This document shows positions 11,776 to 25,568 of a stretch of DNA of 64,000 bases, in pieces. The translations under genes and the position numbers were made by a program. Position 1 is the first letter of the stretch. Every line of letters starts with the position of its first letter. This DNA comes from Heliocidaris erythrogramma (Eukaryota; Echinodermata; Echinoidea; Camarodonta; Echinometridae), in contig CM046855.1 of NCBI GenBank assembly GCA_025617745.1, positions 17,019,880 through 17,083,879 of the forward strand, read 5' to 3'. The notes under the pieces were generated by a model, which saw nothing but the letters and a program-made list of their open reading frames with translations, was not told where the DNA came from and made no database searches.

Positions 11776-11889
11776 GTATGTTAATCCATTGTCTAATTAA
11801 TTCTCTTATTCTTCATAGGCTTAATACAGGAACCACCCGGTTCCAGTTGGCAAAGGCTTAAACTATGGTCTTTTGATTGGTGATCCGTG

Positions 11890-12350
11890 GTAAGTACGGG
11901 GGGTCATGTATATCATGTCATGTAAATCACTTTCTGAAAAGCACCCTAAATGGGGAGTGCAGTAGGAGTAGTTTTGATACCCTAAACAGGAAAACCTGTC
12001 TAACATCTCTGATTTTTATATACCCTTAACAGCGATTTTATATCTTGCGTGGTATTTTACATTGTATTTGTGGATTATATCATCATCATAGAACTTTTTT
12101 TGCCAAAAAGGAACTGTAAGAGAAATTTAACCTAATTTGGAACACATTACCGAACTATGTTTTTCATCCCTGATTTTCATTTCACCTCTGAATTTCATAC
12201 CCTTTATCTTGATTCTTGCTGTTTTTGATACCCTAAACGCGTAACCCGCGTTACATGCCTAATGCTGAAAAAGTACCCTTTTTATCCATTTTTGTGTACA
12301 CGGATGACGTACAGGCCTCATGCCCCCTCCCCCCTCCCCCCGGGGTAAGT
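11890..12350. repeat. candidate interspersed repeat with mirrored G/C-run ends
   Basis: The left edge reads GTAAGTACGGGGGGTCATG. The right edge reads CATGCCCCCTCCCCCC...GGGGTAAGTA. Internal TTTTGATACCCTAAACAGG and TTTTGATACCCTAAACGCG form a direct repeat about 265 bp apart. The ends and internal repetition suggest a non-coding element of unknown class; coding content is absent. Confidence 0.4.
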
Positions 12351-13338
12351 ATGAGGTGGAGATTCATTATCCCAAGTAGTCTGCTCCTTGTTAACTCAAT
12401 CCAATTTTGATTTTGCTTGAGAGACTGAATGGAGTTGATATGGAGCTGAGGTCAACTTGGTAGCAGATAATTTTGGAGATGAAATATCTGCATCCATTAA
12501 AAATATTACTTTTCATTAAATTATTTTGTTGTTGTTTATGTTCTCTTTATAATGATATAGTAACAGTAGGAATACCAACATTTCATAAACAACAAGCAAA
12601 AAGTTGGATGGTGCCTTTAAGTACATTGTCAACAACCAAAGCATGCAACCTTACTTATTTTTGGTACAAATTTAGCTGCCACCCTCTTGTATTATGACCC
12701 TAATAAGGCCATCCCTTTTCCTCTGTGCGAGAGTGTTGTTTAAGACAAGAGATTTAATGAGATGGTTAAATATAGCCGTTGTACCAAAAACGGATCATTA
12801 TCTTGCTTCTCATGTTAATTGTTGCACGATCAGTCTAAAATTAGATTTTCTTTATCATTTGGTATCTAGAATTTGTGTGTTTGCCCACCTCAAATGGATA
12901 TAGAAAAGGATGTTTTTAGAATTGTAAAGTGCTAATGTTGGGTGTTAAGCATGTGAAACCATTTCACGTGTGGTAAATAGTGTGATCTAAAAGAAATTGG
13001 ACCGTGTGCCGCCTTTAGAAATTATTAGTAAAGATTATCTTAGGATCATATGTTTTATTTTTGTCTTTATTTTGGTTGCCTTGTGAATGGAATGTCACTA
13101 AATAATGCGATCTAAAAGAAATTAACCTGTGTGCCACATTGAGAAAATAGTAAAGAATAGATTATCTTAGGATCATATTGTGTTTTTGTGTTCATTTTGG
13201 TTGCCTGACTGGATGGTCACGTGTATGAATAAGTCGTGAGGTATGTCCTAGATGAATCAAACATCACTATAAACGTTTGGTTTGGTTTCATACACAATCT
13301 TTACATTCATTTCTCGTCGTATCTCATACAAATCATCA

Positions 13339-14653
13339 GTTGTTCGAGAGCAAGAAAATTGTTAATTCATATAATGAAGTATAGAATTAATGTGCTTCTA
13401 CCTCTCAACAGAACAGACGATATCATTCATGACAAAAATCATGATAATTTGTTGATTGATAGACAGCCCTTTGAGCAATGATTAGCATACCAAAGTTAGA
13501 CAGTTAGTTTTAAAGAACTCTCATTTCTCTGTATTTGTCTTATCTTTTCTATATTGACACCCGCCATATCTCTGTTCATTGTCTATCAACACTACCAACT
13601 TATTGAACTCTTAAAAGAATGTGTGGTCACATGGGAGTTGGCAATTGGAGATATATATCACACAAAGAGTTTGATAGTGAAAAATAGAAAGTATATTTCA
13701 TGTTAAGTGGAATGATGTGATGGAGATTCAGGGATAAGAGCATTGCACAGTCTTCAATACTGGTAGAAATTTGGCTGAACAGGATTGCAAAGACTTCCAA
13801 ACAAGTCCACCTAGGGCAATTTCAATAGCCTTACGCATCGCCTATTTAAATATGACATATTTCATAATCTAAACATCATTCATACGCATAAAATGGTAAG
13901 GAAAGTGTCCTTTATTCAATTATTTGGATCCTTAAAAGACTCAGTGATCATGTTGCTTATATCTTGAATTGAAAATAGAATCAAAAGTTAAGGAAGCAAA
14001 GCAGCGGATGTGAAACACATTTTTCTTGGAACAGAAGTTTTATTTCAAAACTAGAAACAGCTCATAAAAATTCAAATACATACCAAATGCTCCAAAATAG
14101 ATTGTTTAGCTGAGTTGTACATCCATTACCTTTTATCAGATAATTACTTGATGTCTTTGATGGAGGGCTATATATAGTTTTCATGCTAACTATATTACAG
14201 TGAGCTGAGAAACAGAAATACATTTCCATTAGATCGGACAAGAATATTTATAAACATTGCAGCTCAAAGATATACTGTGGTCACATGTCACTATCCTATA
14301 ATGAAAAAGAATTCATTGAGCTGAATGAGCTGAATAAATAATGCAAGCAAAAGCCTTACAATTGCCTTTTCTAAAGCCCTTTCTTGCATCTTGACATCCA
14401 TTATTCTAGTTATGTTTACACGTAGTACATAGCATCGACCATGCTTCTATCTCGTGACTATTCATCGCTCACTCGCTGCCAAAACGCGCAGAAGTTTGTG
14501 CACAGGGGTCATATCATGCGAAGTTGCAAGTGAAGATAGCAGCGAGTGAAGCAGCGATTGCGTTCACATTACAAATAGTCACAAGCGCGGTGGGTGGTCT
14601 ACCACAAAGCATCGATGCTTTGTCGCTGGATCCTGAGATTTACTCCTGCCAAA
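13339..14653 (+). repeat. large inverted repeat, arm A (about 1.3 kb)
   Basis: Nearly every stretch of this arm recurs as its reverse complement at 19338-20685. Examples are GTTGTTCGAGAGCAAGAAAA at its left end, CATTCATGACAAAAATCATG and GAGATTTACTCCTGCCAAA at its right end. Scattered substitutions and several indels separate the arms. Arm A lacks about 65 bp present in arm B near 14440, and arm B lacks about 18 bp present here near 14570. The inner part of the arm is one side of the MITE at 14411-14812. Confidence 0.9.
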
Positions 14654-14812
14654 CTCGCTGCCAGAATAGTTTCGAAACCTAGCTCCAACTTGCTTCTATC
14701 TCGTGACTATCTGCGTTCAGACAGCGTTTGGTCTTAAAACTATCTGGTCATGACCAAAATAGTCTTGAAACCTAGATAACATCGATGCTATCGCTCTACG
14801 TGTGAACGTACC
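14411..14812. mobile_element. MITE with terminal inverted repeats, complete copy
   Basis: The left end has GTTTACACGTAGTACATAGC and the right end has GCTATCGCTCTACGTGTGAAC, which mirror each other. Internally there are repeated subterminal words: TTGCTTCTATCTCGTGACTA twice, CATCGATGC several times and CACTCGCTGCC. The right end lies outside arm A, so this copy is complete. The copy inside arm B (19338-19617) stops short, inside the element. No coding capacity was seen. Confidence 0.6.
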
Positions 14813-17397
14813 TTCTATTGTAGGCTTTTGCAGGTTTTCACTATATATTTGGCCCATTGTCTCGTATATGGAGTCAATTTGATTTGGATATTGATAAACA
14901 GTTAATTTCAGGAAATAAGTGTAGCTGCAACCACTAGATTTCCATTACCAAATTAGTGAGAAATGAATATCAAGGGTTTTAGTAGTACAATAAATATGTT
15001 TTGTGCGTTAGGCCAGGCGTTTAAATTCACCATCGAAGTTGTTAAAAAGGTTCAGGATATGATTTGAAAGTGCTCCACAGCTACTAATTGATAAATGAAC
15101 AATATTGAATGGGTCTCTTTGGCAACATAATCTATTATTTTTTTCTTCTTTGCTATGATGAGATTCACCATCGTTCAAATTTCCATCAAAGTTTATTGTA
15201 AGAGATCTGGGTTTGAAAGTGAAACTTGTGGTTATTAATAGATTAATCACATGGTCATTTCTAGAAGATAGTAACAATGAATGTTATGGCAACATGGTAG
15301 CTATTGAGAATATCATCTAAATAAAGATTAAAGAATAAAGCTTGATAAAGACGTGTATACTCTGAGAGTGAAACAGTATAGTAACCACTAAGTACACTAT
15401 GTAAATCTGTTAGCACTCCCTAGAGGTAACCAGAATGTACGTCCCTAGATCATAATGATTAATGTCACCCAGACAACTTTACATGATCATCTTCCTCATA
15501 CGTAACACTTACCATTTTGAAAGTTATCTTTGCAAGAAAAATTCAATTAGGTAGGAAGTTAGCAGATAATTTTTTCCTAATAAGTTCTCTTCAATTGCAC
15601 GATTTGTTTAGAATATTAATTTTATATTAACAATTCTTGTGATGTCAAGAAGACATCATTTCCTGATTGTTTTTGCAGGATGCCCTTCCTACATATGTAT
15701 GCTCATTTCTACATATGTACAGCCATGGAAAAGATTATTATACCAAGCATGGTTACTGAAAGCGTTATTTTTGTGGTAAGAAGGAAATAAAAAGCAAGGT
15801 TTAATTGCTGGAATTTGGTATTTGGTATTCATTAAATGAAATGCAATACAATACAATACTTTCAGAATGATAAAAGAAATAATTACAAATCTTTACTTCC
15901 AGGCCTCTTTTACAGAGTTGACATGGTTTATGTTTTAGTCTGGGTTGTGTCTGGCTCGGCTAAAACCCCTTAATCTGGCATGTTTGAGACCAGTTCTGGT
16001 TCTGAGAGTGGAAAGGCTTCCGATTGAGCATTTGGCATCAAAGCAGTTTTGTTATTAACCCCCCCCCCCCCCAAGGTTTCTGTTGTACTGGAATGATAAA
16101 AATCAAGTAATACCATGCTTTGAACCAGTAACACACTTTTGGCTGCAAAGCAAAACAACTTTCCTTACTAGTTTTACAATATTTCACTTGGAATAGAAGA
16201 AGCATGGTAGACATCTAGAACTGATATCAAAACTAAATTTACACCACCAGGAAATCAAGCAAGCATGGATAGGAAAGAATCTAAAATTAGACCCTATTAT
16301 CGACTGAAAGTGAAAACCAGATGAGATAGTAAAGTACAGTGAGGGAGGAAAAGTACATGGGGTGAGGCAGAGTTCAGACGTCAGTTCCTATGGACAATTC
16401 TTTTCACCCTCTGTTCCTTGTTTCGTCTTGTCAGTTGAATCTTTTGTCCAGCATTAACACCAGTTCTTGTAGAGCAGAGTACCTTTCCAGATAGCCATCT
16501 TTCTCCTGTCCCTCTCGCTCCCCCATCACCGGGAAAAGCAATCAGGTTTCAGCTATGCAAATACCCAGTGGAGGATATTTGCCGGGCCTGTTTCCATTCA
16601 GAAAAAGGAATGAAATGAGTGAAAGAAGTGAGAAATTTTGATCAGATATCTCCATCTTTTTCTTTGAACATAGTATTTCTATTTTCCTATAAATCTTAGT
16701 GTGGCTACATGAGGTATGCAGAGGTCATATAAGGGTTATTTCAAAAAGACTTTAATTGTTTTTAATTAAAACATGCTGTGGCACCAGATAGCAATATTCA
16801 GATAAAGATATAAGTCCTATCCTGACCTAAGGTTTAAATGCATCTTTGCTTTTCATGATCAATAGATTTTCCATGACCTCTCAAACTACAATACAAACCT
16901 AATCATAATGTGAATTGCTCTTTAAACAGTCTGCTCTGTCACATTTAGAGTGGTGGTGATAAGTCATTGGTTGTCCGAAAATACCAACGTACAAGATTAA
17001 AAGAAAGTGTGAACTCATTTTTCTTCACCAGTCACACATAAAGCTTGTTATGACTCACTGTGTCTATTCCCTCTCAAGCAGAGAACTCGAATTACTCTGA
17101 TTAAACAGAGATAGGTGTAGACGGATGCTAAATTTAGAAACAGCAGCCAGTCCCAAATGGTGGGGTCCTCTTGGTCAAATGAAATATTCTCTTCCAAGAG
17201 TGTTGGACTTTCTTTCTTACCAGGGTTGTGGTGTGAAGTTTGTCGACCGCAGCTTCAATTAGTATTTATAATATGAACGATAGCGTTACATCATTCATTC
17301 CCCTGCTCTCTCTCTCTCTCTCTATCTTTTACCTGTAATCTTGATTTTTTTCATGGTTGTCTTTTTCTCCTCTCTTTATCTTTCTCTGTATGTTCCT

Positions 17398-17476
<79 letters not shown>

Positions 17477-19337
17477 CTCATTTCATCACCTTGCCATGCT
17501 CACACTTTCTCACTTACTTACTCGCAGTGGTAGCCATGTATGGCCATTCTCTCTAGCTTAATTTCTTACTCTCTCCCATCCCTCCTCCTCCTCCACTTCT
17601 CCTTCTATTATTTTCTTTCTCTTTCTGTTTCTCTCTACCATTTTTTTTCTTGTCATTATTGTTTTTCATCTTATTTCTGTTTCTATCAACCTTCTTAAAC
17701 AGTCTCCCCACTGCTCTATTTTCCCATTTTCTTTGCTATTTTAGCTGTTGCCGCTGTCTTACTCTCTCATTTCCTGTAACTGCTGTATAATTGCGAATCT
17801 GTAATATTTACTCATTGAGTATTTTAGGATTTGTGTTATAAGATGTATGATATCTCCTTTCGTTAGTGTGTTCTATTTTTAATGAAAGTGATCTGAAAAG
17901 AGGATTTGCTATAAAAAGGATCAGTGCTGTAACAACTTTAATAGCAAGGCTTTGACAGAAGCTCTTTCCTTTATCTTCAGTAGATAGTAATATACTTTTA
18001 CAAAGTTAAGAAATAAATTATATTTCCTGAGGCAAAAATTTATAGCATCATGATGAAGTTCAGGAAAGAGAATACATGTATTACTACTGTATTGTATACA
18101 GCATTCCAACTTTCCTGGGATGAGATTCATCCTCGCATTTTCCAAATTAATTTTAGCTCATTTGCTTGTGCATATAGTTGGTATAGCAGTTTGGTTTTTT
18201 TTTCAAAGTATTTTTTCCATGTAATTATGCCCTCCACGTAGCAAGTATATTTGTTCTATGTGATATTTAAGGAAACACCCCTGTAATTATATGAAAATGT
18301 ATAATGGGTTTGATTTTGCTTTGGATAAAAATATCCGACATTCTTATTTTCAAAGCAGTGACAGAAATGAGATCTCAATCAAAAGTGAAAACAAAGGGGC
18401 TTTGCCTCATATGTGATTACTAACAAACACTAATAAAAGGTCTTTGTTTATGTAGTGTCCATTCGAGATCCGGTGCTGGAACTTAAAGCAATGCTTAGCA
18501 CTTCTCTGAATTGCCCTGGATAACTGAAGTATCTTATTCAGGATGTAATTAATTAATTCTTGGTTTCTTCATTTTAAAAGCAATTATACTAATAAAACTT
18601 TTATTTGTATTTCATTCTATATCTGATCAAAGTTCAATGCTATTCCTGGATTTCTTCCAAACTTTCCTAGCTATTAGTGAGTGACTTTTAATCAGGTTAT
18701 TCAGTTGTTGAGGTGAATTTGCAGTATTGTGTTACCAGTTTGGATTTGTTCCAGTTCATCTCAGCAGACTTGCTTTCTCTTCATACTTTTTTTTAATGAC
18801 ACATTTTAAAATTGAAGCTATTTTGAATCCCTTCTTCTCTTATTCCTTCTGAAAATTATTAGCACTCTGCAGTGGAAAGGGGACAAAGCTAGAGATCATT
18901 AATGTATGACTGAGGTAGTGATACTCTGTACAGTGCTTTGATCAGTTTCTTGTAAATGGAAAGGCACTGCATAAAATCAGTTCTTATTATGATTATTGTC
19001 AATATATCAAAGCTTTGCACTCTTGTCACAATTAGTAGGGAGTCGCCAATCCAGAGAGTATTTTCATTTCACTCTCTTCTCATGTAACAGGTTTGCCTCT
19101 CTTGGGAGTCGGATAGAAAGACACCTTTTCCCAGTAAATCTGAAAAAGCGGGGATTCTTGGAGACTGATTAGTGATATGTCCCCTTGGGCAAACGCACAC
19201 ACTCTCTGACATGAAATACAGTCTTGCATCCCGGATGGTTAATACTGTGCAATAAGTGAATCTGTATTTTAGTTTTTTAATGGCAAACCCTTTCCTGACC
19301 TGTGTTCCCGGATAAATTTGCAATGTTTAATTCTCTT
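14813..19337. other. spacer between inverted-repeat arms; simple repeats, no gene seen
   Basis: This contains polypyrimidine tracts at 17309-17325 and 17400-17475, a C run near 16061-16072 and a possible SINE-tail-like remnant near 18925-18990 (GTGCTTTGATCAG...AAAGGCACTGCATAAAATCAG with a following TTATTATGATTATT). I found no open frame with protein-like composition and no transposase motif, so the spacer does not look like the body of a known DNA transposon. Confidence 0.45.
17400..17475. repeat. (CT)n microsatellite
   Basis: Alternating CT with occasional TTT interruptions. The Ser/Leu open frame across it is spurious. Confidence 0.9.
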
Positions 19338-20685
19338 TTTGGCAGGAGTAAATCTCAGTGACAAAGCATCGATGCTTTGTGGTAGACCACCCACCGCGCT
19401 TGTAACGCAATCGCTGCTTCACTCGCTGCTATCTTCACTTGCAACTTCGCATGATATGACCCCTGTGCACAAACTTCTGCGCGTTTTGGCAGCGAGTGAG
19501 CGATGAATAGTCACGAGTGGGTGATAGAAGCAAGTCGATCATGGCCTGTCTGAACGCAATGGAAATAGTTTCAAGACTTACATAGCATCGATGCTATGTA
19601 CTACGTGTAAACATAACTAGAATAATGGATGTCAAGATGCAAGAAAGGGCTTTAGAAAAGGCAATTGTAAGGCTTTTGCTTGCATTATTTATTCAGCTCA
19701 TTCAGCTCAATGAATTCTTTTTCATTATAGGATAGTGATATGTGACCACAGTATATCTTTGAGCTGCAATGTTTATAAATATTCTTGTCCGATCTAATGG
19801 AAATGTATTTCTGTTTCTCAGCTCACTGTAATATAGTTAGCATGAAAACTATATATAGCCCTCCATCAAAGACATCAAGTAATTATCTGATAAAGGTAAT
19901 GGATGTACAACTCAGCTAAACAATGAAATCTATTTTGGAGCATTTAGTATGTATTTGAATTTTTATGAGCTGTTTCTAGTTTTGAAATAAAACTTCTGTT
20001 CCAAGAAAAATGTGTTTCACATCCGCTGTTTGCTTCCTTAACTTTTGATTCTATTTTCAATTCAAGATATAAGCAACATGATCACCGAGTCTTTTAATGA
20101 TCCAAATAATTGAATAAAGGACACTTTCCTTACCATTTTATGCTTATGAATGATGTTTAGATTATGAAATATGTCATATTTAAATAGGCGATGCGTAAGG
20201 TTATTGAAATTGCCCTAGGTGGACTTGTTTGGAAGTCTTTGCAATCCTGTTCAGCCAAATTTCTACCAGTATTGAAGACTGTGCAATGCTCTTATCCCTG
20301 AATCTCCATCACATCATTCCACTTAACATGAAATATACTTTCTATTTTTCACTATCAAACTCTTTGTGTGATATATATCTCCAATTGCCAACTCCCATGT
20401 GACCACACATTCTTTTAAGAGTTCAATAAGTTGGTAGTGTTGATAGACAATGAACAGAGATATGGCGGGTGTCAATATAGAAAAGATAAGACAAAAACAG
20501 AGAAATGAGAGTTCTTTAAAACTAACTGTCTAACTTTGGTATGCTAATCATTGCTCAAAGGGCTGTCTATCAATCAACAAATTATCATGATTTTTGTCAT
20601 GAATGATATCGTCTGTTGAGAGGTAGAAGCACATTAATTCTATACTTCATTATATGAATTAACAATTTTCTTGCTCTCGAACAAC
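19338..20685 (-). repeat. large inverted repeat, arm B (about 1.35 kb)
   Basis: This is the reverse complement of 13339-14653 with scattered substitutions and small indels. Its left edge TTTGGCAGGAGTAAATCTCA and right edge TTTTCTTGCTCTCGAACAAC match arm A's two ends. The inner breakpoint falls inside the MITE that is complete next to arm A, so arm B is best read as an inverted duplicate of the arm A region placed here. Confidence 0.9.
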
Positions 20686-21276
20686 GAGCTAAAGCTAATT
20701 GTCCTAATTTAGATGCTCTCATAACGTATTGATGAAATGTGAGCTATAAGAAAATTTTGTAAAAATGTAATTCTTAAAATTTAGAAATTGTGCTTGATAC
20801 CTTCAAAGTATTAATGAAAGAAGTTATTAGTGGTACATCTTCTTTTATTGTAAACAAGCTGTCTTTTCTCTCCAAAACCACTAATGTCACTTGATTGATA
20901 TCAATTTTTAATCATTCACAGAAGAACACCGATATCAAGTTGAGTTAACCAAAACCTTTTTTTGTTGTCTGTCATTGCTACTGTACAGTGGACACCTACT
21001 GAAAATTTCAAGGAGTTGGGGAGCATAATTTCTAGAACAGAATAGCTGATATTTCACTGAGACACATGGGTATAAGATGAAGAACCAGGTAGATGACAAT
21101 TCCCTTGCAGTTGTGATCCAGGTGGGACAAGGTATTATCTCGACCTGTCCGCAGGGAATGCTGATTCCATGAAATGTGAAAGTGTTCAATCTTGGTAACT
21201 AATCTAGCCAATTACATCAATTGGGCTCCTTGCCAAATCAATCAGAATACAAGCTCCCATTGTAATTGAACTGAGT

Positions 21277-21301
21277 ATGTATGTATGTATGTATGTATGT
21301 T
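21277..21301. repeat. (ATGT)n microsatellite
   Basis: Six consecutive tetranucleotide copies. Confidence 0.9.
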
Positions 21302-24300
21302 AGCTTTAGCAATCACTGTATTACTGCAATAATACCTGTTAAGTGAAATAAGAGTCAAAGAACCCTGTCCATCCCTTGTGCAATCAAGGTAGTTTTGCTG
21401 GAATATTACGAAAATCATACCTTTAATAACCCTTTCACATCTAAACTACCACTTTTTATTACTTTGTGGACTGCCTGAAATCATGCTGTAGCATCAAAGG
21501 TGGTGTTGGACGATGGTAGCCCGTGTGCATTACTTCAGGGGATTCCCAAGTTTGATTCCCTGCATAATGTAGGCAGTAATGTCTATTTCTCTAAAGCCAT
21601 TCAATTATGCAATGTATTACTTCTTTCAGCAGGTGAATGGCTTCAGTACATGCAATCTGTATGTGCGAATGTGGTTATACAATGCAGAACTTTTTCATTT
21701 CTGTTAATTAGGTTTCCTGTTAAGAAAAGTTTAAGATTAACTGAAATTTTTTAGAGCAAGTATGCAACATGTATAGAATACATCATTTTTTGTGGGTGTG
21801 CACTAGGATCAAGACAAGATAATATTAGCTATGACTTTTGATTCATGAAGTTTCATAAATTTAATACCATGAGCGACAAAGCTGAAAAATAGTGTCATAC
21901 TTTTCTTTGTTAATTGGAAGGGTGCAACAGATGAAGTATCAAAAAAGGAGCAGTTCTGAGTGAGCGTGAATATGTTTTACACTCAGCAGGAAAAGCTGAA
22001 CTAAAGGAAATTTCTTCTTCTGCAGTCTAATCTCTTTCCTATCAATGTGGGTGATTTATCATGAATTTCATTTTCTTTCTGGAACAAAACAACTGTCAAA
22101 TATGTAAATATGTAAAAGAAAGGTTGTTTGCATCCATACTGAGTAAGAGCCACACAACATCTTAATACAGAATTCTTAAAGCCAACATCCCAGGGGTCCA
22201 CAAAAAATGTGTCTTCCTTTTCCACATCTTTCTTCTCTGTTAAATCCTTTCTGATTGTTATATGAAGCTGATTTTAAAAGTTGTTTCCCTGATGAACAAT
22301 TTATTGTCTACAATGTCAAGCTTTGAAGTAATGAAAACTGTCCATGCAGCTTCTCCCATCTGTTATTTTTATCTTGTAACCTGCTCTCCTAGGAGCAGAC
22401 AAAGTGCACCTGCTTCTGAAGCATTCAAGTCTGTCTACTGTTAACAAATTCAAGGCTTACTTAATGCAATTACTCCAAAAAGGTATTGTAACTCCCAATC
22501 TCCAGAGATTCATTTGCTTTCATTTCAGACAAGGTGGTAGCAGTTTGCAGTCAGCAGCAACAAAATTACTCTTATCCCTAGATACTTGTCTGTTAAAAAT
22601 AGCAACAACCTAGAAACTTCACCCTTTCTCTAGGGATGTCATCTGTCTATACCTCAAGTTTATTTTCTCCTGATTTTTTTTGTTGTTCTGTGTAGGTTCT
22701 TTGTTGGGCTGCCATACTGTTATTCAAGCAGAATCTTTTCTTTCCTTCAGTCCATTACTTGCAGTAATTTTATTTTCTAAATCGGCTTTATTGATAATTG
22801 ATATGCGTTGCTTCGAGTGGTATTTATAGATCTTCGCAGAGTCAACAAAGGTAGTCTTGTACCGTGAGGAGCAATTTTTTCATGTTAATGGAATAGAATA
22901 TTGCAATAAAATCTATCTACTGAAATTATACACCTCATTATCCCTTTCAAAATCATAATTTATTTGATACATGAGACGATATTCGACATCCTTTTCACTA
23001 GAAAAATTCTTTTCTACATGACCAGATTGATTGGAGTAATTAGTGTCCTAAATCCTGGTACGATGTGTAAATAGAGTAGGCATGTGTCTGAAACTCACTC
23101 TAATTACAAACATATTTGCATATCATGTTCATTTGATTGTCTAGGCTTCAGGCAATGCTAAATTGCCCCTCTGCTAAATGTCACAAATTTGAGGGCCAAG
23201 AAACTTTTGTTATGCATCGCCTCTGGCGAAATAGAAATATGATATATTTAATGACTACTGTCATTAGAAATTTTTGCAATTGTCCTTTCAAATTATATGG
23301 TTAACTAAATTATTTAGTTAACTAGAAAGGAAAGTTCAGTGGCATTTTTTCCTGCTTGTTTTATACTTGTGTTTAATCGTGGAAACTTCACTTCTCTTAA
23401 TATGTTGTGACTTTTTCGTATCAAGTCATTTCTTTGCAAAATGTAATAAATAAAAAAGAAAGAATGATGTCCTTTTGAAACATGTGGTTTCAATGGTGGG
23501 ATATTGGAGTACCTGAAATATAGACAAGGCTTGGAAGAGAAAAAAAAAAGAGAAACCTGAGAAAGCATAGCAAAGATGCATCATTTCTTAATCTAAGATT
23601 GGACGTATCCCTGTTGTAACAACAAACACTTCGGGAATACCAGAATTCATCAAGGGATTAAAAATGAAACCATTTACCGATAAACAATAACAGACTTTTT
23701 ATGAGTCTTAGGTTTGTCATTCTCATATTTCCCCTGTTCAGAGTATATTGAGTGTTTTTTATTACATGAAGAGCCTACAGAAATAGAGTAGCCAGCTATC
23801 CTGTATCACTGTTATTCCGTCTGCATGTTTCCATTTATAGAAAAAACATTCTAAAAAAAGCTGAGACGAGTATAGATGATTGTAAATAGATATGTAAATG
23901 TTCTTGCCGCAAGCCATTCATTTTTATTTTTGAGAAATATCATCCATATGCAAACTTAAGCTAAAAATGTTAGCAGTATAATGACTTTTGTTGGCCTTTA
24001 AGTTCTTTATATGATTATGAAGATTATCATTGGTATTAATGACAGAAGGATAATTATTCCAAAAAATATATTTAACTGTCATGAGAACAAACAAAAGTAG
24101 TACTTTAGAGGTTCGTTCACATATCGCTTGGTGAAAAATAGATAAACTACTGTGAGTTTGTTTTTAATGTGTAAATGAATGAAAAATGTGTGCAAATGTG
24201 TGCAACAAAAGTTCAACGAATATTCACCTAATGATCTCCTTGTTATAAGATACAAAAATGTGAAACGTATTACACTTAAATCATTATATAAAAAGAAATG

Positions 24301-24404
24301 TGGTTTACCGCAACATATTTGAATGAGGCTTTATTGTTTTAAATGATAAATAATCATAATCATAATCATAATTCATAAATGATTATATTATTGCTGCAGA
24401 TTGT

Positions 24405-24475
24405 GTCCTTTCCAGGTTAAAAGTGAAGTAAGCGCTTAGAGGCTTTAGCATTTTGCGCTATATAAGTATTATTAA
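24405..24475 (+). mobile_element. SINE 3'-end fragment
   Basis: GAAGTAAGCGCTTAGAGGC...TTTTGCGCTATATAAGTATTATTA matches the 3' end of the SINE at 412-773 (GTAAGCGCTTTGG...GGCGCTATATAAGAA plus ATT tail). Only the tail end survives. Confidence 0.6.
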
Positions 24476-25185
24476 CCCATTCTATCTGCCAGCAGCAACA
24501 ACATGCAGCAGTAGATATAAAAGGTTCTAAAATTCGGTGAGAGGTTTTTCATGATTTGAATTGAAAGGTATATTTGAATAAAAAACAACAGATCCAAACA
24601 TTTACATTCGCAGTCAGAAGACTGATAAAGTGCTCGCATGTACATGATTTCTAACAATTTGCTGAAATAGCTCATAATTTCAAAGTGACATTCTAATTTG
24701 AAGAAAAAAAAAGAAGATATGTAATGTTAGTTCTTTCCATTTGTTCATAGTCATAAACATTTTCTTCTTTTCTTCAAAAGCTAACCTGATAGGTACAAAT
24801 CTTTGGTTTAGTTCAAACCTTTCCTCATCTCCATCAGTCGCTCAACTAATTCTGCATGCAAGCTCAACACCTTCTTTCATTATACAATATTGTGACCACA
24901 CACTTCGTTTGAATCCTCTTCAAGCAGAAATTGCAAAGGTTACTGCCTGACTTAACAGCCTGAAATCAATACTCGGCAAAGTTTTGCACTCCCGTCAGTA
25001 TGGGGAATGGGGGATTTCCCTCCTGCCTCCCAAAATTTATCTTATATGGCATATGCAGATGCGCTAGGGGTACATACAATAGAAGTGAGGGATATGTGGT
25101 TTGGTTTATAATTAGTTTCATTTCGTCATTTGTCAAAGAAATACATTTAGAAACCAGAGGTCTAGATCACAAGCACAGTCATTAA

Positions 25186-25568
25186 AGGGATACTGTAACT
25201 TTGTGAAGGATTGATTTATTAAATTGTTGAATTTTGATATCTGTCTTGTATAATGATGTTCCGAAGGATAAATGAATAGCCAGGCATGGAAAGGTTTTCA
25301 TATAATGCTATTATTAAGATATCTATGACTGAATACTCCCATTTACGAAAGCGTATGGCCATACGCTTTAGTCTAACACTGAGTCCAGCGGAGAAAATGA
25401 GTCTGGCATTTCTGGTCACTTGCATATGTTTACTTTGTGAAGCACATGATGATTTTGAAGTGCTTTTTTTTCCTGGGCTTCATTTTTACACCATATTACA
25501 TACAATGATAGCATGTAAGGCCAGGAAGCTCAGATTTTATCGAGCCTCTACAAAGTTACCAAATCACT
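25186..25568. mobile_element. MITE flanked by TTAA (383 bp)
   Basis: TTAA at 25182-25185 and again at 25569-25572 flank ends reading AGGGATACTGTAACTTTGT and, on the other strand, AGTGATTTGGTAACTTTGT. A perfect 22-bp palindrome centred on GGCC lies at 25348-25369. TTAA duplication is used by the piggyBac and Kolobok superfamilies. There is no transposase, so it is non-autonomous. Confidence 0.7.

Larger units (their letters stand above)
20686..25181. other. AT-rich region with little recognisable content
   Basis: An (ATGT)n microsatellite lies at 21277-21301. An (ATAATC)n-like stretch (24351-24371) and a SINE tail (24405-24475) lie near the right end. Open frames in the region are short and lack protein-like composition or good splice contexts. 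I see no gene. Confidence 0.4.

Noticed and set aside
13339-20685. Assembly artefact as explanation of the inverted repeat
   Set aside because: The arms differ by substitutions and by arm-specific indels of about 18 and 65 bp, and have different flanks.
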